Notes: generated from the sequence alone by a model not told the origin. Numbered from the stretch's first letter, positions 14,663-25,289 are shown. The stretch is 49,301 nt of DNA from Rhizobium ecuadorense (GCF_001187535.1 NZ_LFIO01000897.1:1-49301); one strand, 5' to 3'. Made by a program: numbers and translations.

Positions 14663-16294
14663 ATGATACTGCCGTCCCATGATCGCTACGACGATCTCTA
14701 TCGCGATTTCTCCTGGCGGATTCCCGAGGATTTCAATATCGGCCGCGCCGTCAGCGACGACTGGGCGGCGAGGGCGCCCGAGCAGGTCTGCCTCGAACAT
14801 TTCAGCCCGGACGGCGATCACCGCAGTCTGACCTATCGCGCGCTCGCCGACCGGTCCTCGGCCTTTGCCAATGCGCTGGTTTCGCTGGGGATAAAACGCG
14901 GCGATCGGGTCGCGCTGCTCTTGCCGCAATCCTTCGAGACGGTGATTGCGCATGTGGCGATCTACAAGACCGGCGCGATCGCGCTGCCGCTGGCGCTGCT
15001 CTTCGGTGTCGAGGCGCTGGAATACCGGCTGAAGGCGGCAGGGGTGGCTGTTGTCGTCACCAATGGCTTCGGTCTCGAACGCATCCGCCGGATCCGTGAG
15101 CGCCTGCCGATGCTGAAACATATCGTCAGCATTGATGGGGCGAGCACCGATGCGGCCGGCTTCGGCGAACTGGTGGACGACCATTCCCCCACCTTCGACG
15201 CCGTCGAGACCGGCCCGGACGATCCGGCGCTGATGATTTTCACCTCGGGAACGACGGGGCCGCCGAAAGGCGCGCTGCACGGCCACCGCGTGCTGCCCGG
15301 CCATATTCCCGGCATGCAGTTTGCCCATGAGGGCTTTCCGAAAGCGGGCGACAAGGTCTGGACGCCGTCCGACTGGGCCTGGGCGGGCGGGCTGCTCAAC
15401 GCGCTGCTGCCGGCTCTTCTGCTCGGCGTTCCCGTCGTCTCGTCGCCGGCGCAGAAATTCGATGCCGACATGGCCTACCGCATCATGGCGGAGATGAAGG
15501 TGCGCAACGCTTTCATTCCGCCGACGGCATTGAGGCTGATGCGACCGGTCGCCGATCCGCGCTCGAAATACGATCTGGTGCTGCGCACCATCGGCTCGGC
15601 CGGAGAGGCGCTCGGCCGCGAGACCTATGAATGGGCACAGCGCACACTCGGCATCACCGTCAATGAATTCTACGGCCAGACGGAGTGCAATTTCGTGCTC
15701 TCGTCGAGCGCTGCCTATGGCGTGACCAGGGCCGGCGCCATCGGGCGGGCGGTGCCGGGGCATCGCGTGGCGATCGTCAATGAGGCCGGTGTCGAATTGC
15801 CCGTCGGTGAACCGGGCCAGATCGCCATCGCCAGTCCCGATCCCGTCATGTTCCTCGGCTATTGGGACGATGCGGCGGCGACGGCGCGAAAATTCGCCAA
15901 AGGCTGGCTGCTCACCGGCGATATCGGCCGGCAGGATGCCGACGGGTACGTCACCTTCGAAGGCCGCGACGACGACGTCATCACCTCGTCGGGATATCGC
16001 ATCGGCCCGGCCGAAATCGAGGATTGCCTGATCGGCCATCCCGCCGTGCAGCTTGCCGCCGCCGTCGGCAAACCCGATGCCGTGCGCACCGAGATCGTCA
16101 AGGCCTATATCGTGCTGTCGCCGGGCCATCATCCAAGCGAGGCGCTGGCCGCCGATATCAGGGAATGGGTGAAGACGCGGCTTTCCATGCACGAATATCC
16201 GCGCGAGGTGGAATTCATCGATGCCTTGCCGCTGACGACCACCGGCAAGGTGATCCGCCGGCTGCTGCGCGAAAGGGCGGCTGGCGAAGTCTAG
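14663..16294 (+). CDS. AMP-forming acyl-CoA synthetase (acetyl/medium-chain acyl-CoA synthetase-like)
   Basis: A 543-residue member of the ANL (adenylate-forming) superfamily. It carries the P-loop TSGTTGPPKG (about residues 194-203), the adenine-binding YGQTE (337-341), TGDIG, the hinge-side GYRIGPAEIE, and the C-terminal catalytic lysine in TTTGKVIRR (about 529). Such enzymes make acyl-CoA from a carboxylic acid, ATP and CoA. The overall look (GRAVSDDWA N-terminus, DWAWAGGLLNALLP region) fits the medium-chain/acetoacetyl-type group more than acetate-specific Acs, which is about 100 residues longer. Start ATG 14,663 (MILPSHDRYDDL) is chosen; an in-frame earlier start at 14,615 has no support. 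Confidence 0.88.
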   Translation: MILPSHDRYDDLYRDFSWRIPEDFNIGRAVSDDWAARAPEQVCLEHFSPDGDHRSLTYRALADRSSAFANALVSLGIKRGDRVALLLPQSFETVIAHVAIYKTGAIALPLALLFGVEALEYRLKAAGVAVVVTNGFGLERIRRIRERLPMLKHIVSIDGASTDAAGFGELVDDHSPTFDAVETGPDDPALMIFTSGTTGPPKGALHGHRVLPGHIPGMQFAHEGFPKAGDKVWTPSDWAWAGGLLNALLPALLLGVPVVSSPAQKFDADMAYRIMAEMKVRNAFIPPTALRLMRPVADPRSKYDLVLRTIGSAGEALGRETYEWAQRTLGITVNEFYGQTECNFVLSSSAAYGVTRAGAIGRAVPGHRVAIVNEAGVELPVGEPGQIAIASPDPVMFLGYWDDAAATARKFAKGWLLTGDIGRQDADGYVTFEGRDDDVITSSGYRIGPAEIEDCLIGHPAVQLAAAVGKPDAVRTEIVKAYIVLSPGHHPSEALAADIREWVKTRLSMHEYPREVEFIDALPLTTTGKVIRRLLRERAAGEV

Positions 16295-16325
16295 TGCTAT
16301 CGCTCTATGGATAAAACAAAGGGCG

Positions 16326-17603
16326 TCAGCTTCTGCCGGCGAGCGACATGATTTTCTCGCGCAGCATCTTCGCCATGTTGCGGGTGCTGCGGTACATGTG
16401 GAGCTGGGCTGAGACTTGGCGCATGTCGCGGTCGCTGTTCTGCGTCAGGCCGATCACCAGCGTTCCCATCTCCTCGCGCTCCTGCCAGAAGCGGCTCATG
16501 ATCGGATGGTCCGAGACGGCGCAGGAATCGGAGCGGACGATATTGGCGTCGTCGAGATGCCATTCGGTGAGTTCGCTCATCAGCAGCTTGCCCGGCGAAT
16601 AGCGGGCATAGTTCTCGTCATACGCGGTCTTCCAGGTATAGGCCTCGCCACCCATCATCAGCACGACGATGGCGGCGATCGCCTTGCCGTTGAGATCGAT
16701 CGTGTGGATGCGCACGGCGTCGACGGCGGCAAGGTTGGACACCGCCTCGCGGGCGAAGGCGGTATGATAGCGATCGGTGACGAGGGCGCTGCGCCGCTTG
16801 CCCTTCCATCCGCCGGCTTCCATCGCCAGGAATTCCTCGAAGCGGATATGGATTTCGCGGGGCTGGCGGGCGACGGCATAAACCGCCGTTCCCTGTTCCT
16901 CCAGCAGACGCCACTGGCGGCGCATTTCGCGCATGTGCGAGGAAGAGATGGTGCGGCCGAGATAGGCCGGCGCCTCATCGTCGCTCTGCAGCATCGGCCG
17001 CAAATAGGGATTGGCGACCGTGACGGGGAGATTGCGGCTGAGCGCCACCGCCTTGACCATGCGCACGAAAATACCGTTCAGCCGGAGATCCGGCAGAACC
17101 ACGATGCCGGGCAGATTGAGATCGCGCGCCGTCAGGCCCTCGAAAAGATTGTCGAGGGTCTCGGCGGCATCCTCGCTGTCGACCAGCGGCGTGCCGAGCG
17201 GGCCGAAGCTGTTCGACCAGCCGCGGATGATCGACGGGCCGACGGCAAAACCCGGCTTGTCCACCGAAAACGGCAGCAGAAAACGCATGCGGCTGCGGCC
17301 GGCATTGTGGTCGCGGATCAGGGCGAAGTTCACCTGCCGGTCTTCGAGCCGCGGCATGGCGGGCGCGAGGAAGCGGCCGGAGAAAAAGACGTTCGGCTCC
17401 ATCGCCCGGTTGGAGAGGAAGTCGAGCTCTTCCTGAAGATCATAGCCGAGCTTGCCGGGATAGACGCAGAGTTCGCGTCCCGGCCGGCCGATCTCGGCGC
17501 GCGCCTCGGCCCGCGGCGCTTCGAAATGCAGCGCTGCGAGATCATGCACCATGCGGTTGGCAATGCTGTCGGTGCTTTCGGTAAGGGGAGGAATACGCAC
17601 CAT
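16326..17603 (-). CDS. GNAT-type acyltransferase (CelD/BioF2-like, PF13480 type)
   Basis: A 425-residue protein with the Acetyltransf_6 domain in its second half, seen in FEEFLAMEAGGWKGKRRSAL, HTIDLNGKAIAAIVVLMMGGEAYTWKTAYDENYARYSPGKLL, which resembles CelD and FemAB-fold enzymes of exopolysaccharide clusters. Its ATG follows the flippase stop codon with no gap (TAG-ATG), so the two are co-translated. The pairing suggests acylation of a surface polysaccharide or its lipid carrier; the donor and acceptor are unknown. Confidence 0.82.
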   Translation of the reverse strand: MVRIPPLTESTDSIANRMVHDLAALHFEAPRAEARAEIGRPGRELCVYPGKLGYDLQEELDFLSNRAMEPNVFFSGRFLAPAMPRLEDRQVNFALIRDHNAGRSRMRFLLPFSVDKPGFAVGPSIIRGWSNSFGPLGTPLVDSEDAAETLDNLFEGLTARDLNLPGIVVLPDLRLNGIFVRMVKAVALSRNLPVTVANPYLRPMLQSDDEAPAYLGRTISSSHMREMRRQWRLLEEQGTAVYAVARQPREIHIRFEEFLAMEAGGWKGKRRSALVTDRYHTAFAREAVSNLAAVDAVRIHTIDLNGKAIAAIVVLMMGGEAYTWKTAYDENYARYSPGKLLMSELTEWHLDDANIVRSDSCAVSDHPIMSRFWQEREEMGTLVIGLTQNSDRDMRQVSAQLHMYRSTRNMAKMLREKIMSLAGRS

Positions 17604-19019
17604 CTATCGAACTCTCATTTCTGGCGTTGCGGCGGAGGGGCTGGCGAAGGCAAAAAGGACGATGCTGAGCGTGCGGCGCACGGCAAGGTGCAGCAGGATC
17701 GCCTCGACCGCCATGGCCGAAGCCGTGGCGATCGCCGTGCCTTCGATGCCGTAATGCGGGATCAAAGCAAGGTTGAGGCCGACATTGGCTGCCAGCGCGC
17801 CGGCGTAGAGCGCGACGCAGAGGTTCTGCTTGCCGGCCATCATCAGCAGCGTTTCGGCCGGGCCGACCAAAGACTTGGCGAGGATGCCGGCGAGCAGGAT
17901 CGCCATGACCAGATAACCCGATGTAAAGGCGCCGCCGAAGAGCGACAGCAGAAGATGGCCGGCGGCAAGCACCACAAGGCCGACGCCGAGTGCGGGCCAG
18001 AAGGTCCAGCGGGCGGCGTCGATCGCGGCAGTCGCCAGCTGTGCATGGTCGCCTTCGGCGATGATCGAGGAAAAGCGCGGGCCGGAGGCGGCCTTGACCG
18101 AGAAATTGATGAAATGCACCAGCGCCATCGTCTTGGCGGCGGCGAAGTAGATGGCGACGTCGTGCGGCTCGAGGAAAATGCCGACGACGACGACATCGGA
18201 ATTGGTGAGCAGGAAGCTGACGCCTTCGATCAGGAAAATCGGAAAGGCGACGCTGAACCAGGCGAGGAAGTCGACCTTATGCGGGCCTTTGTCATAATGC
18301 CGGCGAAGGCGATAGAGCGTAGCGGCATACTGGCCGAGCGCGGTGACGAAGGTCGCGACGAGCGCTGCCTGCATGGCGGTGACGGCCGTATGCTCGGCGC
18401 CGATGGCGATGGCGATCAGCATGAAGAGGATGATCAGGATCGGCCGGACGATATAGACCGGGCCAAGCGCCATGACCGGCCAGTGGTTTGCCCGCGACGT
18501 GCCTTCGAGAATGTCGCCGAGCGCGATCATCGGCATGGCGAGCAGGCCGAGGAAGATCGGGACGAGATAATAGACCTGGATCATATGACCGAAGAAATGC
18601 AGCCCCAGCATGCCGGCGGCGAGCACCGCCGTGCCCGAAAGCAGCGCGAAGATGCGCGCCGTGCCGGTGAGGCCGCGGATCTCCTCGAAGGCGCCGGCTG
18701 CCCTGTATTGCGGCAGGAAGCGGATGATCGCCGTGTGGAAACCAAGGCATGAGAGATCGCCGAAGACGACGACCAGCACCCAGACGAAAACGAAGATGCC
18801 GTATTCATATTCGCCCATCAGCCGGGCAAGGACGATCTGGGAGATGAAGGCGAGGGCTGCGCTGAGGATGCGGATCGAAAAGGCGGTCAGCGCCATGCGC
18901 TGAGCGGCCGCCTTCTCACCACGCTCGGTGAGCACGGCCGCAAGCATGCGCAGCGCGCGGCCGCCGATCGGGCGCAGGCCCGCTGGCAGCATCTTTTCCG
19001 CTGTTTCTATGACCGCCAT
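17604..19019 (-). CDS. Polysaccharide flippase (Wzx/MOP superfamily)
   Basis: A 471-residue protein with about 12-14 membrane helices in the two-bundle layout of the MOP superfamily (RFLPQYRAAGAFEEIRGL loop, GDILEGTSRANHW, FLIEGVSFLLTNSDVVVVGIFL, LIPHYGIEGTAIATASAMAVEAILL). Wzx-type proteins move undecaprenyl-linked oligosaccharides across the inner membrane. The ATG at 19,019 is used; a GTG at 19,028 is also in frame, and neither has a clear ribosome site. There are no glycosyltransferases nearby, so this two-gene unit is an orphan export module next to secA, from which it is separated by a terminator. Confidence 0.87.
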   Translation of the reverse strand: MAVIETAEKMLPAGLRPIGGRALRMLAAVLTERGEKAAAQRMALTAFSIRILSAALAFISQIVLARLMGEYEYGIFVFVWVLVVVFGDLSCLGFHTAIIRFLPQYRAAGAFEEIRGLTGTARIFALLSGTAVLAAGMLGLHFFGHMIQVYYLVPIFLGLLAMPMIALGDILEGTSRANHWPVMALGPVYIVRPILIILFMLIAIAIGAEHTAVTAMQAALVATFVTALGQYAATLYRLRRHYDKGPHKVDFLAWFSVAFPIFLIEGVSFLLTNSDVVVVGIFLEPHDVAIYFAAAKTMALVHFINFSVKAASGPRFSSIIAEGDHAQLATAAIDAARWTFWPALGVGLVVLAAGHLLLSLFGGAFTSGYLVMAILLAGILAKSLVGPAETLLMMAGKQNLCVALYAGALAANVGLNLALIPHYGIEGTAIATASAMAVEAILLHLAVRRTLSIVLFAFASPSAATPEMRVR

Positions 19020-19151
19020 GATGAACACGCAAAACTCTGAAGGTCAGGCAAATCGTCCCGAAGTCTTGACAGAACAGGGTTAAGAAACGGTTCCGGATCG
19101 GGCTTGTCAGCGGCGCTGAAATTACGGTTTTCCACCGCTGCCGCGGAAAAG

Positions 19152-19177
19152 AAAATGCCGCCCGAAGGCGGCATTTT
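19152..19177 (-). terminator. Rho-independent terminator of secA
   Basis: AAAATGCCGCC (19152-19162) pairs perfectly with GGCGGCATTTT (19167-19177) around a 4-base loop, giving an 11-bp stem with flanking A and T runs. It lies 21 bp past the secA stop and works on the minus strand, where TTTTCTTTT follows. Confidence 0.9.
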
Positions 19178-19197
19178 CACAATCTTCGCGGCTTGCC

Positions 19198-21915
19198 TCA
19201 GACCTGCTCGAAGGCGCCGTGGCAATGCTTGTATTTCTTGCCGGAACCGCAGGGGCAGGTCTCGTTGCGGCCGACCTTGCCCCAGGTGGCCGGGTCATCC
19301 GGATTGCGGTTCTCCGGCGAAACGATGACTTCCGATGCCTGGTAGACCGCCGGGGCGAAATCGTCCTCGCCGGTGGTCGGATCGAGGTGATGGGCCTGCA
19401 TCAGCGGCGGTTCCGGTTCGGCAGGGGCCTGCTGCACCAGCTCGACGCGCATCAGCTGGGCGGTCACGGCCTCACGCAGATTGTTGAGGAGGCCCGTGAA
19501 CAGCTCGAAGGCTTCCGACTTGTATTCCTGCAGCGGATCGCGCTGGGCATAGCCGCGGAAGCCGATGACGGAGCGCAGATGGTCGAGATTGACGATGTGC
19601 TCGCGCCAGAGATGATCGAGTGTCTGCATGACGATCGAGCGTTCGACATAATGCATGATGTCGTCGCCGAAACGCTCGGCCTTTTCCGTGAAGGCGGCGT
19701 TGGTGGCTTGTGTCAGGCGTTCGCGGATATCGTCTTCGCCGATGCCTTCTTCTTTCACCCAGTCCTCGATCGGCAGATCGAGATTGAGGATGTTCAAGGC
19801 ACCGGTCTTCAGGCCGGCGGCATCCCATTGCTCGGCGTAGGCGCGCTCCGGGATGTGCTTGTCGACCATGTCCTCGATCACCTCACGGCGCATGTCGGAA
19901 ACGGTCTCGGAAATATTGGTCGATTCCATCAGTTCAAGGCGCTGCTCGAAGATCACCTTGCGCTGATCATTGAGAACGTCGTCATACTTCAGGAGGTTCT
20001 TGCGGATATCGAAGTTGCGGGCTTCGACCTTCTTCTGGGCGCGCTCCAGGGCCTTGTTGATCCAGGGATGGACGATCGCCTCGCCCTCCTTGAGACCGAG
20101 CTTGGTCAGCATGCTGTCCATGCGGTCGGAGCCGAAGATGCGCATCAGGTCGTCCTGAAGCGAGAGGTAGAATTTCGAGCGGCCGGGGTCGCCCTGACGG
20201 CCGGAGCGGCCGCGCAGCTGGTTGTCGATGCGGCGGCTTTCATGGCGTTCGGTGGCGATGACGTAGAGACCGCCGGCGGCGAGCGCCTTCTGCTTGAGTT
20301 CCCTGATCTCCTCGACGATCGCCTGGATCCGGGCTTCCCGCTCCGGACCGGCTTCGACGTCGCCGAGTTCGCGCTCGATGCGCATGTCGAGGTTGCCGCC
20401 GAGCTGGATGTCGGTACCGCGACCGGCCATATTGGTGGCGATCGTGATGGCCCCCGGCACGCCGGCCTGGGCGACGATATAGGCTTCCTGCTCGTGATAG
20501 CGGGCGTTCAGCACCTGGAAGTCGTCGAAGCCCTGCTTGCGCAGACGCTCGGCGAGCAGTTCCGATTTCTCGATCGAGGTGGTGCCGACCAGCACCGGCT
20601 GGCCGCGTTTATGGGCGTCGAGGATCTCCTCGATGATCGCCTTGAACTTTTCGTCGAAGGTCCGGTAAACCTCGTCGTCCTCGTCGATACGCTTGATCGG
20701 CAGGTTGGTCGGGACCTCGATGACGTCGAGATTGTAGATATTGCCGAATTCTTCCGCTTCCGTCTGCGCCGTGCCGGTCATGCCGGCGAGCTTGGCGTAC
20801 ATGCGGAAATAATTCTGGAAGGTGATCGACGCCAGCGTCTGGTTTTCCGGCTGGATCTGCACCTTTTCCTTGGCTTCGAGCGCCTGGTGCTGACCTTCGG
20901 AATAACGGCGGCCCGGCATCATGCGGCCGGTGAACTCGTCGATGATGACGACTTCGTCGTTGCGGACGATATAGTCCTTGTCGCGCTGGAACAGCTTGTG
21001 AGCCTTCAGCGCGTTGTTGACGTGGTGGACGATCGCGACGTTCTCGATGTCGTAGAGCGCGTTGCCCTTCAAGAGGCCGGCCTGGCGGAGCAGGTTTTCC
21101 AGCTTCTCGGTGCCCTCTTCGGAGAAGTTGGCCGAGCGCTGCTTCTCGTCGATCTCGTAATCGCTGGGTACGAGCAGCGGAATGAAGGCGTCGATCGTAT
21201 TGTAGAGTTCGGAGCGGTCGTCGAGCGGACCGGAGATGATCAGCGGTGTGCGCGCTTCGTCGACGAGGATCGAGTCCACTTCGTCGACGATCGCGAAGTT
21301 GTGGCCGCGCTGGACCATCTGGTTCTTCTCGTACTTCATGTTATCGCGTAGATAATCGAAGCCGAGTTCGTTGTTGGTGGCATAAGTGATGTCGCAGGCA
21401 TAGGCCGCGTGGCGTTCCTCGTCGGAGAGGCCGTGGACGATCACGCCCGTGGTCATGCCGAGAAAGCCGTAGATGCGGCCCATGGTCGCGGCATCGCGCT
21501 GGGCGAGGTAATCGTTGACGGTGACGACGTGCACGCCCTTACCAGACAGCGCGTTCAGATAGACCGGCAACGTGGCGACGAGGGTCTTGCCTTCACCGGT
21601 CTTCATCTCGGCGATCGCATTGGAATGCAGGATCATGCCGCCGACCAGCTGTACGTCAAAAGGCCGCAGGCCGAGAACGCGGCGCGAGGCTTCGCGCACG
21701 ACGGCAAAGGCCGGGATCAGAATGTCGTCGAGCGTCTTGCCCTCGGCGAGCAGAGCGCGAAACTCGACGGTCTTTGCCGCGAGCTGCTCGTCCGTCAGGG
21801 CCTTGGTCTTCTCTTCGATAGAGTTGATGGCAGCGACGTTCGGCTGGAAAGACCGCACGCGGCGGTCATTGGAGGACCCAAATAACTTGCGGGCTATACC
21901 GCCAAAGCTGACCAT
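19198..21915 (-). CDS. secA: Preprotein translocase ATPase SecA
   Basis: A 905-residue full-length SecA. The DEAD-type motor is complete: [14 protein letters not shown] (Walker A), [21 protein letters not shown] (Walker B region), [15 protein letters not shown] and [18 protein letters not shown] (motifs V and VI). The C-terminus has the zinc-binding SEC-C motif [14 protein letters not shown]. SecA drives unfolded preproteins through SecYEG. AGGACC precedes the ATG, and a strong terminator follows. It is divergent from the prolyl isomerase gene across 245 bp. Nothing about it is unusual. Confidence 0.98.
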   Translation of the reverse strand: MVSFGGIARKLFGSSNDRRVRSFQPNVAAINSIEEKTKALTDEQLAAKTVEFRALLAEGKTLDDILIPAFAVVREASRRVLGLRPFDVQLVGGMILHSNAIAEMKTGEGKTLVATLPVYLNALSGKGVHVVTVNDYLAQRDAATMGRIYGFLGMTTGVIVHGLSDEERHAAYACDITYATNNELGFDYLRDNMKYEKNQMVQRGHNFAIVDEVDSILVDEARTPLIISGPLDDRSELYNTIDAFIPLLVPSDYEIDEKQRSANFSEEGTEKLENLLRQAGLLKGNALYDIENVAIVHHVNNALKAHKLFQRDKDYIVRNDEVVIIDEFTGRMMPGRRYSEGQHQALEAKEKVQIQPENQTLASITFQNYFRMYAKLAGMTGTAQTEAEEFGNIYNLDVIEVPTNLPIKRIDEDDEVYRTFDEKFKAIIEEILDAHKRGQPVLVGTTSIEKSELLAERLRKQGFDDFQVLNARYHEQEAYIVAQAGVPGAITIATNMAGRGTDIQLGGNLDMRIERELGDVEAGPEREARIQAIVEEIRELKQKALAAGGLYVIATERHESRRIDNQLRGRSGRQGDPGRSKFYLSLQDDLMRIFGSDRMDSMLTKLGLKEGEAIVHPWINKALERAQKKVEARNFDIRKNLLKYDDVLNDQRKVIFEQRLELMESTNISETVSDMRREVIEDMVDKHIPERAYAEQWDAAGLKTGALNILNLDLPIEDWVKEEGIGEDDIRERLTQATNAAFTEKAERFGDDIMHYVERSIVMQTLDHLWREHIVNLDHLRSVIGFRGYAQRDPLQEYKSEAFELFTGLLNNLREAVTAQLMRVELVQQAPAEPEPPLMQAHHLDPTTGEDDFAPAVYQASEVIVSPENRNPDDPATWGKVGRNETCPCGSGKKYKHCHGAFEQV

Positions 21916-22160
21916 ATGACTGGTCCTTTCTCAATATTCATCCCCGACGTTTGTTGTTCGCGGCCCAGCCGAAAATCAGGCGCGCGCCTTAAAACGCCCG
22001 GAAACTGTTCTGGACGCGAGGTTGCGTGACAGATAAGAGGGGGGTCGAATGATGTCAACGGATTTGGCGGATACAGAAAGGCCACAATCCGGTGTTGATG
22101 GCTATTTTGGGCCGATTCAGGCGATGCTGAAAGCGGCGATGTAACTGTGAAGGGTATTTC

Positions 22161-23042
22161 ATGTTGACCACCAACAAACTTGCCGTTCTGGCGTTTGCAA
22201 CTTTTGTTGCGCTCCAGGCCCCGGCCCATGCCGATGACGCCGTCATCGCCAAGGTCGGCAATCTGGAGATTCACCAGTCGGAACTCGACCTTGCCGTCGC
22301 CAATCTCGACCCGCAGCTGGCGCAGCTTCCCGATGACCAGAAGAAGGTCGCAGCCCTTTCCGCCGCCATCGACGTGAAGCTGCTTGCCGCCGACGCTGCG
22401 GCCGAGAAGCTCGATCAGACCGACGAATTCAAGAAGCGCATGCAGTATCTCACCGACCGCGAGCTGCACAACGCCTACTTCAAGAAGCATGTCGTCGACA
22501 TCGTGACGCCTGAAGAAGTCAAGGCCCGCTACGACAAGGAAGTCGCCGCCCTGCCGAAGCAGGAGGAAGTCCACGCCCGTCATATCCTCGTCAAGACCGA
22601 AGACGAAGCCAAGGACATCATCAAGCAGCTCGACGCCGGCAAGGATTTCGCCGAACTCGCCAAGGAAAAGTCCACCGATCCGAACAAGTCGGAAGGCGGC
22701 GACCTCGGCTATTTCTCGCGCGGCCGCATGGTCAAGGAATTCGAGGACGCGGCCTTCGCGCTTGAAAAGGGCACCTATTCCAAGACGCCTGTTAAAACCG
22801 ATTTTGGCTATCACGTCATCAAGGTCGAGGATAAGCGCGACGCCCCGCCGCCGCCCTTCGAGCAGGTGCAGGATCAGGTTCGTCAGCTCGTCATGCGCGA
22901 CAAGTATCTTGAGCTTCTGAACAAGGCGAAGGCCTCGGCCAAGATCGAAATCAGCGACGAGACGCTGCGCAAGGGTTACGAACAGGCCAACAAGCAGCCG
23001 GAGCCGGGCAGTGAGCCCGTCGCGCCGGCGCCGAAGCAGTAA
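22161..23042 (+). CDS. Parvulin-type peptidyl-prolyl cis-trans isomerase, exported
   Basis: A 293-residue periplasmic folding factor. It has a signal peptide (cleavage after APAHA, residue 24), a SurA/PrsA-like N-terminal helical region (about 25-125), and a parvulin rotamase domain (about 134-232) with EVHARHILVKTEDEA, GGDLGYFSRGRMVKEFEDAAFAL and FGYHVIKVED. The tail is rich in Pro and Glu (PEPGSEPVAPAPK). In alphaproteobacteria such proteins help outer-membrane protein assembly. GAAGGG stands 8 bp before the ATG. A terminator lies 11 bp after the stop. Confidence 0.93.
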   Translation: MLTTNKLAVLAFATFVALQAPAHADDAVIAKVGNLEIHQSELDLAVANLDPQLAQLPDDQKKVAALSAAIDVKLLAADAAAEKLDQTDEFKKRMQYLTDRELHNAYFKKHVVDIVTPEEVKARYDKEVAALPKQEEVHARHILVKTEDEAKDIIKQLDAGKDFAELAKEKSTDPNKSEGGDLGYFSRGRMVKEFEDAAFALEKGTYSKTPVKTDFGYHVIKVEDKRDAPPPPFEQVQDQVRQLVMRDKYLELLNKAKASAKIEISDETLRKGYEQANKQPEPGSEPVAPAPKQ

Positions 23043-23052
23043 TAATCGCATC

Positions 23053-23078
23053 AGGGCCCGGTTTTTCCGGGCCCTTTA
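23053..23078 (+). terminator. Rho-independent terminator of the prolyl isomerase gene
   Basis: GGGCCCGG (23054-23061) pairs with CCGGGCCC (23067-23074) around TTTTT and is followed by TTTA. Confidence 0.88.
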
Positions 23079-23183
23079 CTGCATAATTCCTTAAATCGGA
23101 ATCGATTAACGGCGAAATTATGCAGTAATTTTAAAGTGTTACAGCGTCCTTTGCGCGTCTGAAAAGACGCGCGGCGCTGTAAT
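23079..23183. repeat. Two-hairpin dispersed element before argJ (GCATAATT / ACAGCG type)
   Basis: GCATAATT (23081-23088) pairs with AATTATGC (23117-23123 region); then ATTTTAAAGTGTTACAGCG leads to a second hairpin with ACAGCG (23141-23146) against CGCTGT (23175-23180) and GCGCGTCT (23153-23160) against AGACGCGC (23165-23172). This layout recurs in many Rhizobium intergenic regions in my recollection. It could be a mobile palindromic unit or a structured transcript; nothing in the window decides. Confidence 0.65.
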
Positions 23184-23260
23184 ATCGTTGTTGTTGTCGC
23201 ATTTCCGGACGGCGAACCGCTGCCGATTTTGCCCGGAAATGCCCATTGGCAGGTTTCATC

Positions 23261-24502
23261 ATGTCCGGTTCCGTCTCTCCGCTTGCCCCGAAATCCTTCG
23301 TCTCCATGCCGCCGCTGCGCGGCGTGCGCATGGCAACGGCTTCCGCCGGCATCAAGTACAAGAACCGCACCGACGTGCTGATGATGGTTTTCGACAAGCC
23401 GGCGGCCGTTGCGGGCGTCTTCACCCGCTCGAAATGCCCATCGGCGCCGGTCGATTTCTGCCGGGCCAACCTGCCGCATGGCAGTGCGCGTGCGGTGGTC
23501 GTCAACTCAGGCAATGCCAACGCTTTCACCGGCCTGAAGGGCCGCCAGGCGACCGCATTGACGGCGAAGTCGGCAGCATCAGCTGTCGGCTGCGGCGAAA
23601 ACGAGGTCTACCTGGCCTCGACCGGCGTCATCGGCGAGCCGCTCGACGCCACCAAATTCGCCGGCGTGCTCGACCGGATGCACACCGAAGCCACCGGCGA
23701 TTTCTGGTTCGAGGCCGCCAAGGCGATCATGACGACCGACACCTATCCGAAGGTTTCGACCCGCAGCGCCGAGATCGGCGGCGTTGCCGTGACGATCAAC
23801 GGCATTGCCAAAGGCGCCGGCATGATCGCGCCCGATATGGCGACGATGCTGTCCTTCGTCGTCACCGATGCCGACATCGCGCCCGCCGCGCTGCAGGTGC
23901 TGCTGTCCGATGGCGTCGGCCCGACGTTCAATTCCATGACCGTCGACAGCGACACCTCTACATCCGACACGCTGATGCTGTTTGCGACTGGGGCTGCGGC
24001 CGAGGACGGCCAGGCTCGTATCGAACGCGCCGACGACCCGCGCCTTGCCGCCTTCCGCGCCGCGCTCAACGCGGTGCTGAAGGATCTGTCGCTGCAGGTG
24101 GTGCGCGACGGCGAGGGCGCCACCAAGATGCTCGAAATCACCGTGACGGGCGCCGAGAGCGATGCCGCCGCCAAGCGTATCGGGCTGTCGATCGCCAATT
24201 CGCCGCTGGTCAAGACGGCGGCCGCCGGCGAAGACGCCAATTGGGGCCGCATCGTCATGGCCGTCGGCAAATCCGGCGAGATGGCCGACCGCGACCGGCT
24301 CGCCATCTGGTTCGGCGACGTCAGGGTCGCCGTCAACGGCGAGCGTGATCCCGATTATTCGGAGGAAGCGGCCTCGAATGTCATGAAAGCCCAGGATATC
24401 CCCGTCAAAGTCGATATCGGCCTTGGCACCGGCACGGCAACCGTCTGGACCTGCGACCTCACCAAGGAATATGTTGCGATCAATGGCGACTATCGGAGCT
24501 GA
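23261..24502 (+). CDS. argJ: Bifunctional ornithine acetyltransferase / N-acetylglutamate synthase
   Basis: A 413-residue ArgJ that recycles the acetyl group in arginine synthesis: it moves acetyl from N-acetylornithine to glutamate and, in bifunctional forms, also uses acetyl-CoA. The precursor cleaves itself at the motif [14 protein letters not shown], where Thr195 becomes the N-terminal nucleophile of the beta chain. The oxyanion-type STGVIG and the C-terminal [12 protein letters not shown] are also conserved. ATG 23,261 is the natural start. Its end overlaps the start of the GNAT gene by 20 bp, so argJ, GNAT and mutT form an operon. Confidence 0.96.
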   Translation: MSGSVSPLAPKSFVSMPPLRGVRMATASAGIKYKNRTDVLMMVFDKPAAVAGVFTRSKCPSAPVDFCRANLPHGSARAVVVNSGNANAFTGLKGRQATALTAKSAASAVGCGENEVYLASTGVIGEPLDATKFAGVLDRMHTEATGDFWFEAAKAIMTTDTYPKVSTRSAEIGGVAVTINGIAKGAGMIAPDMATMLSFVVTDADIAPAALQVLLSDGVGPTFNSMTVDSDTSTSDTLMLFATGAAAEDGQARIERADDPRLAAFRAALNAVLKDLSLQVVRDGEGATKMLEITVTGAESDAAAKRIGLSIANSPLVKTAAAGEDANWGRIVMAVGKSGEMADRDRLAIWFGDVRVAVNGERDPDYSEEAASNVMKAQDIPVKVDIGLGTGTATVWTCDLTKEYVAINGDYRS

Positions 24503-25289
24503 TCGTTCTTTGGTGCAGGCATCCATCTCTTCACAGAATCTGCCGCTGGTGCGCAGGCTGGAGGCCGTCGGCTTCCGTGCCTGGCCGGCGGCGTCGGTGC
24601 AATATGACGGCAGCTGGCAGGTGCGGCTGACGGCCGGCCACCCGTCCAACCGGCTGAATTCGATCGTGCCGCTCGATCCCTCGGATTATCGCGACGTCGA
24701 AATCCGCCTGGAAAAGGCGAGCCGGAAATTCGAGGCCTATGGCCGCGCCGCCGTGGTCCGCCAGACGCCGCTTGCCTCGCCGGTGTTGATCGATCTTCTC
24801 CGTGCGCAGAACTGGAAGCAATTCGACGAGACGGTGGTAATGACCTGCGATCTTGCCGAGGCCGAGCTGCCGGATACGCTCGACCATCTGCCGACCCATG
24901 ATGTCGGCCGTTTCGTCGACGCCAATCTCGCCGTCGAGCGGGCGCCGCTCAGCTTGAAGCCGGCGCTTGCCGAAATCATTTCGGCGATCAAACCGCCGTC
25001 GGGTCTGTTCATGATCGAGAATGCGGCGGACGGGCCGCTGGCGACCGTGCTCTGCGTCCAGGACAATGACCTTGCCGGCATCATGTCGCTTTCGGTTTCC
25101 GAAACGCGGCGGCGCGAGGGGCTCGGCACCGAGATCCTGACCTCGGCGCTGCGCTGGGCGCGCATGCGCAGCGCCCGCTCGGCCTGGCTGCAGGTAAAGC
25201 TGTCCAACCGTCCGGCTATCGCACTCTATGAACGCCTCGGTTTTCGCGACGCCTATCACTATTGCTATTGGCAGCAGGAGCCGCGATGA
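24483..25289 (+). CDS. GNAT family N-acetyltransferase
   Basis: A 268-residue protein with a GNAT domain at the C-terminus, seen in [30 protein letters not shown] (the R-x-x-G-x-G/A acetyl-CoA site, here RREGLG) and [19 protein letters not shown]. The N-terminal half ([33 protein letters not shown]) is a second, degenerate acyltransferase-like region found in rhizobial versions. The ATG at 24,483 overlaps argJ; a TTG at 24,510 behind GGAG is an alternative. The substrate is unknown. Its stop overlaps the mutT start in ATGA. Confidence 0.85.
   Translation: MATIGADRSLVQASISSQNLPLVRRLEAVGFRAWPAASVQYDGSWQVRLTAGHPSNRLNSIVPLDPSDYRDVEIRLEKASRKFEAYGRAAVVRQTPLASPVLIDLLRAQNWKQFDETVVMTCDLAEAELPDTLDHLPTHDVGRFVDANLAVERAPLSLKPALAEIISAIKPPSGLFMIENAADGPLATVLCVQDNDLAGIMSLSVSETRRREGLGTEILTSALRWARMRSARSAWLQVKLSNRPAIALYERLGFRDAYHYCYWQQEPR

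Noticed and set aside
16416..18752. A 778-codon open frame on the plus strand
   Set aside because: It lies antisense to the GNAT and flippase genes; its product is low-complexity (Arg, Gly, Asp, Glu, His) with no domain, typical of shadow frames in GC-rich DNA.
19219..21351. A 710-codon open frame antisense to secA
   Set aside because: secA is certain on the other strand; the antisense product has no recognisable domain and biased composition.
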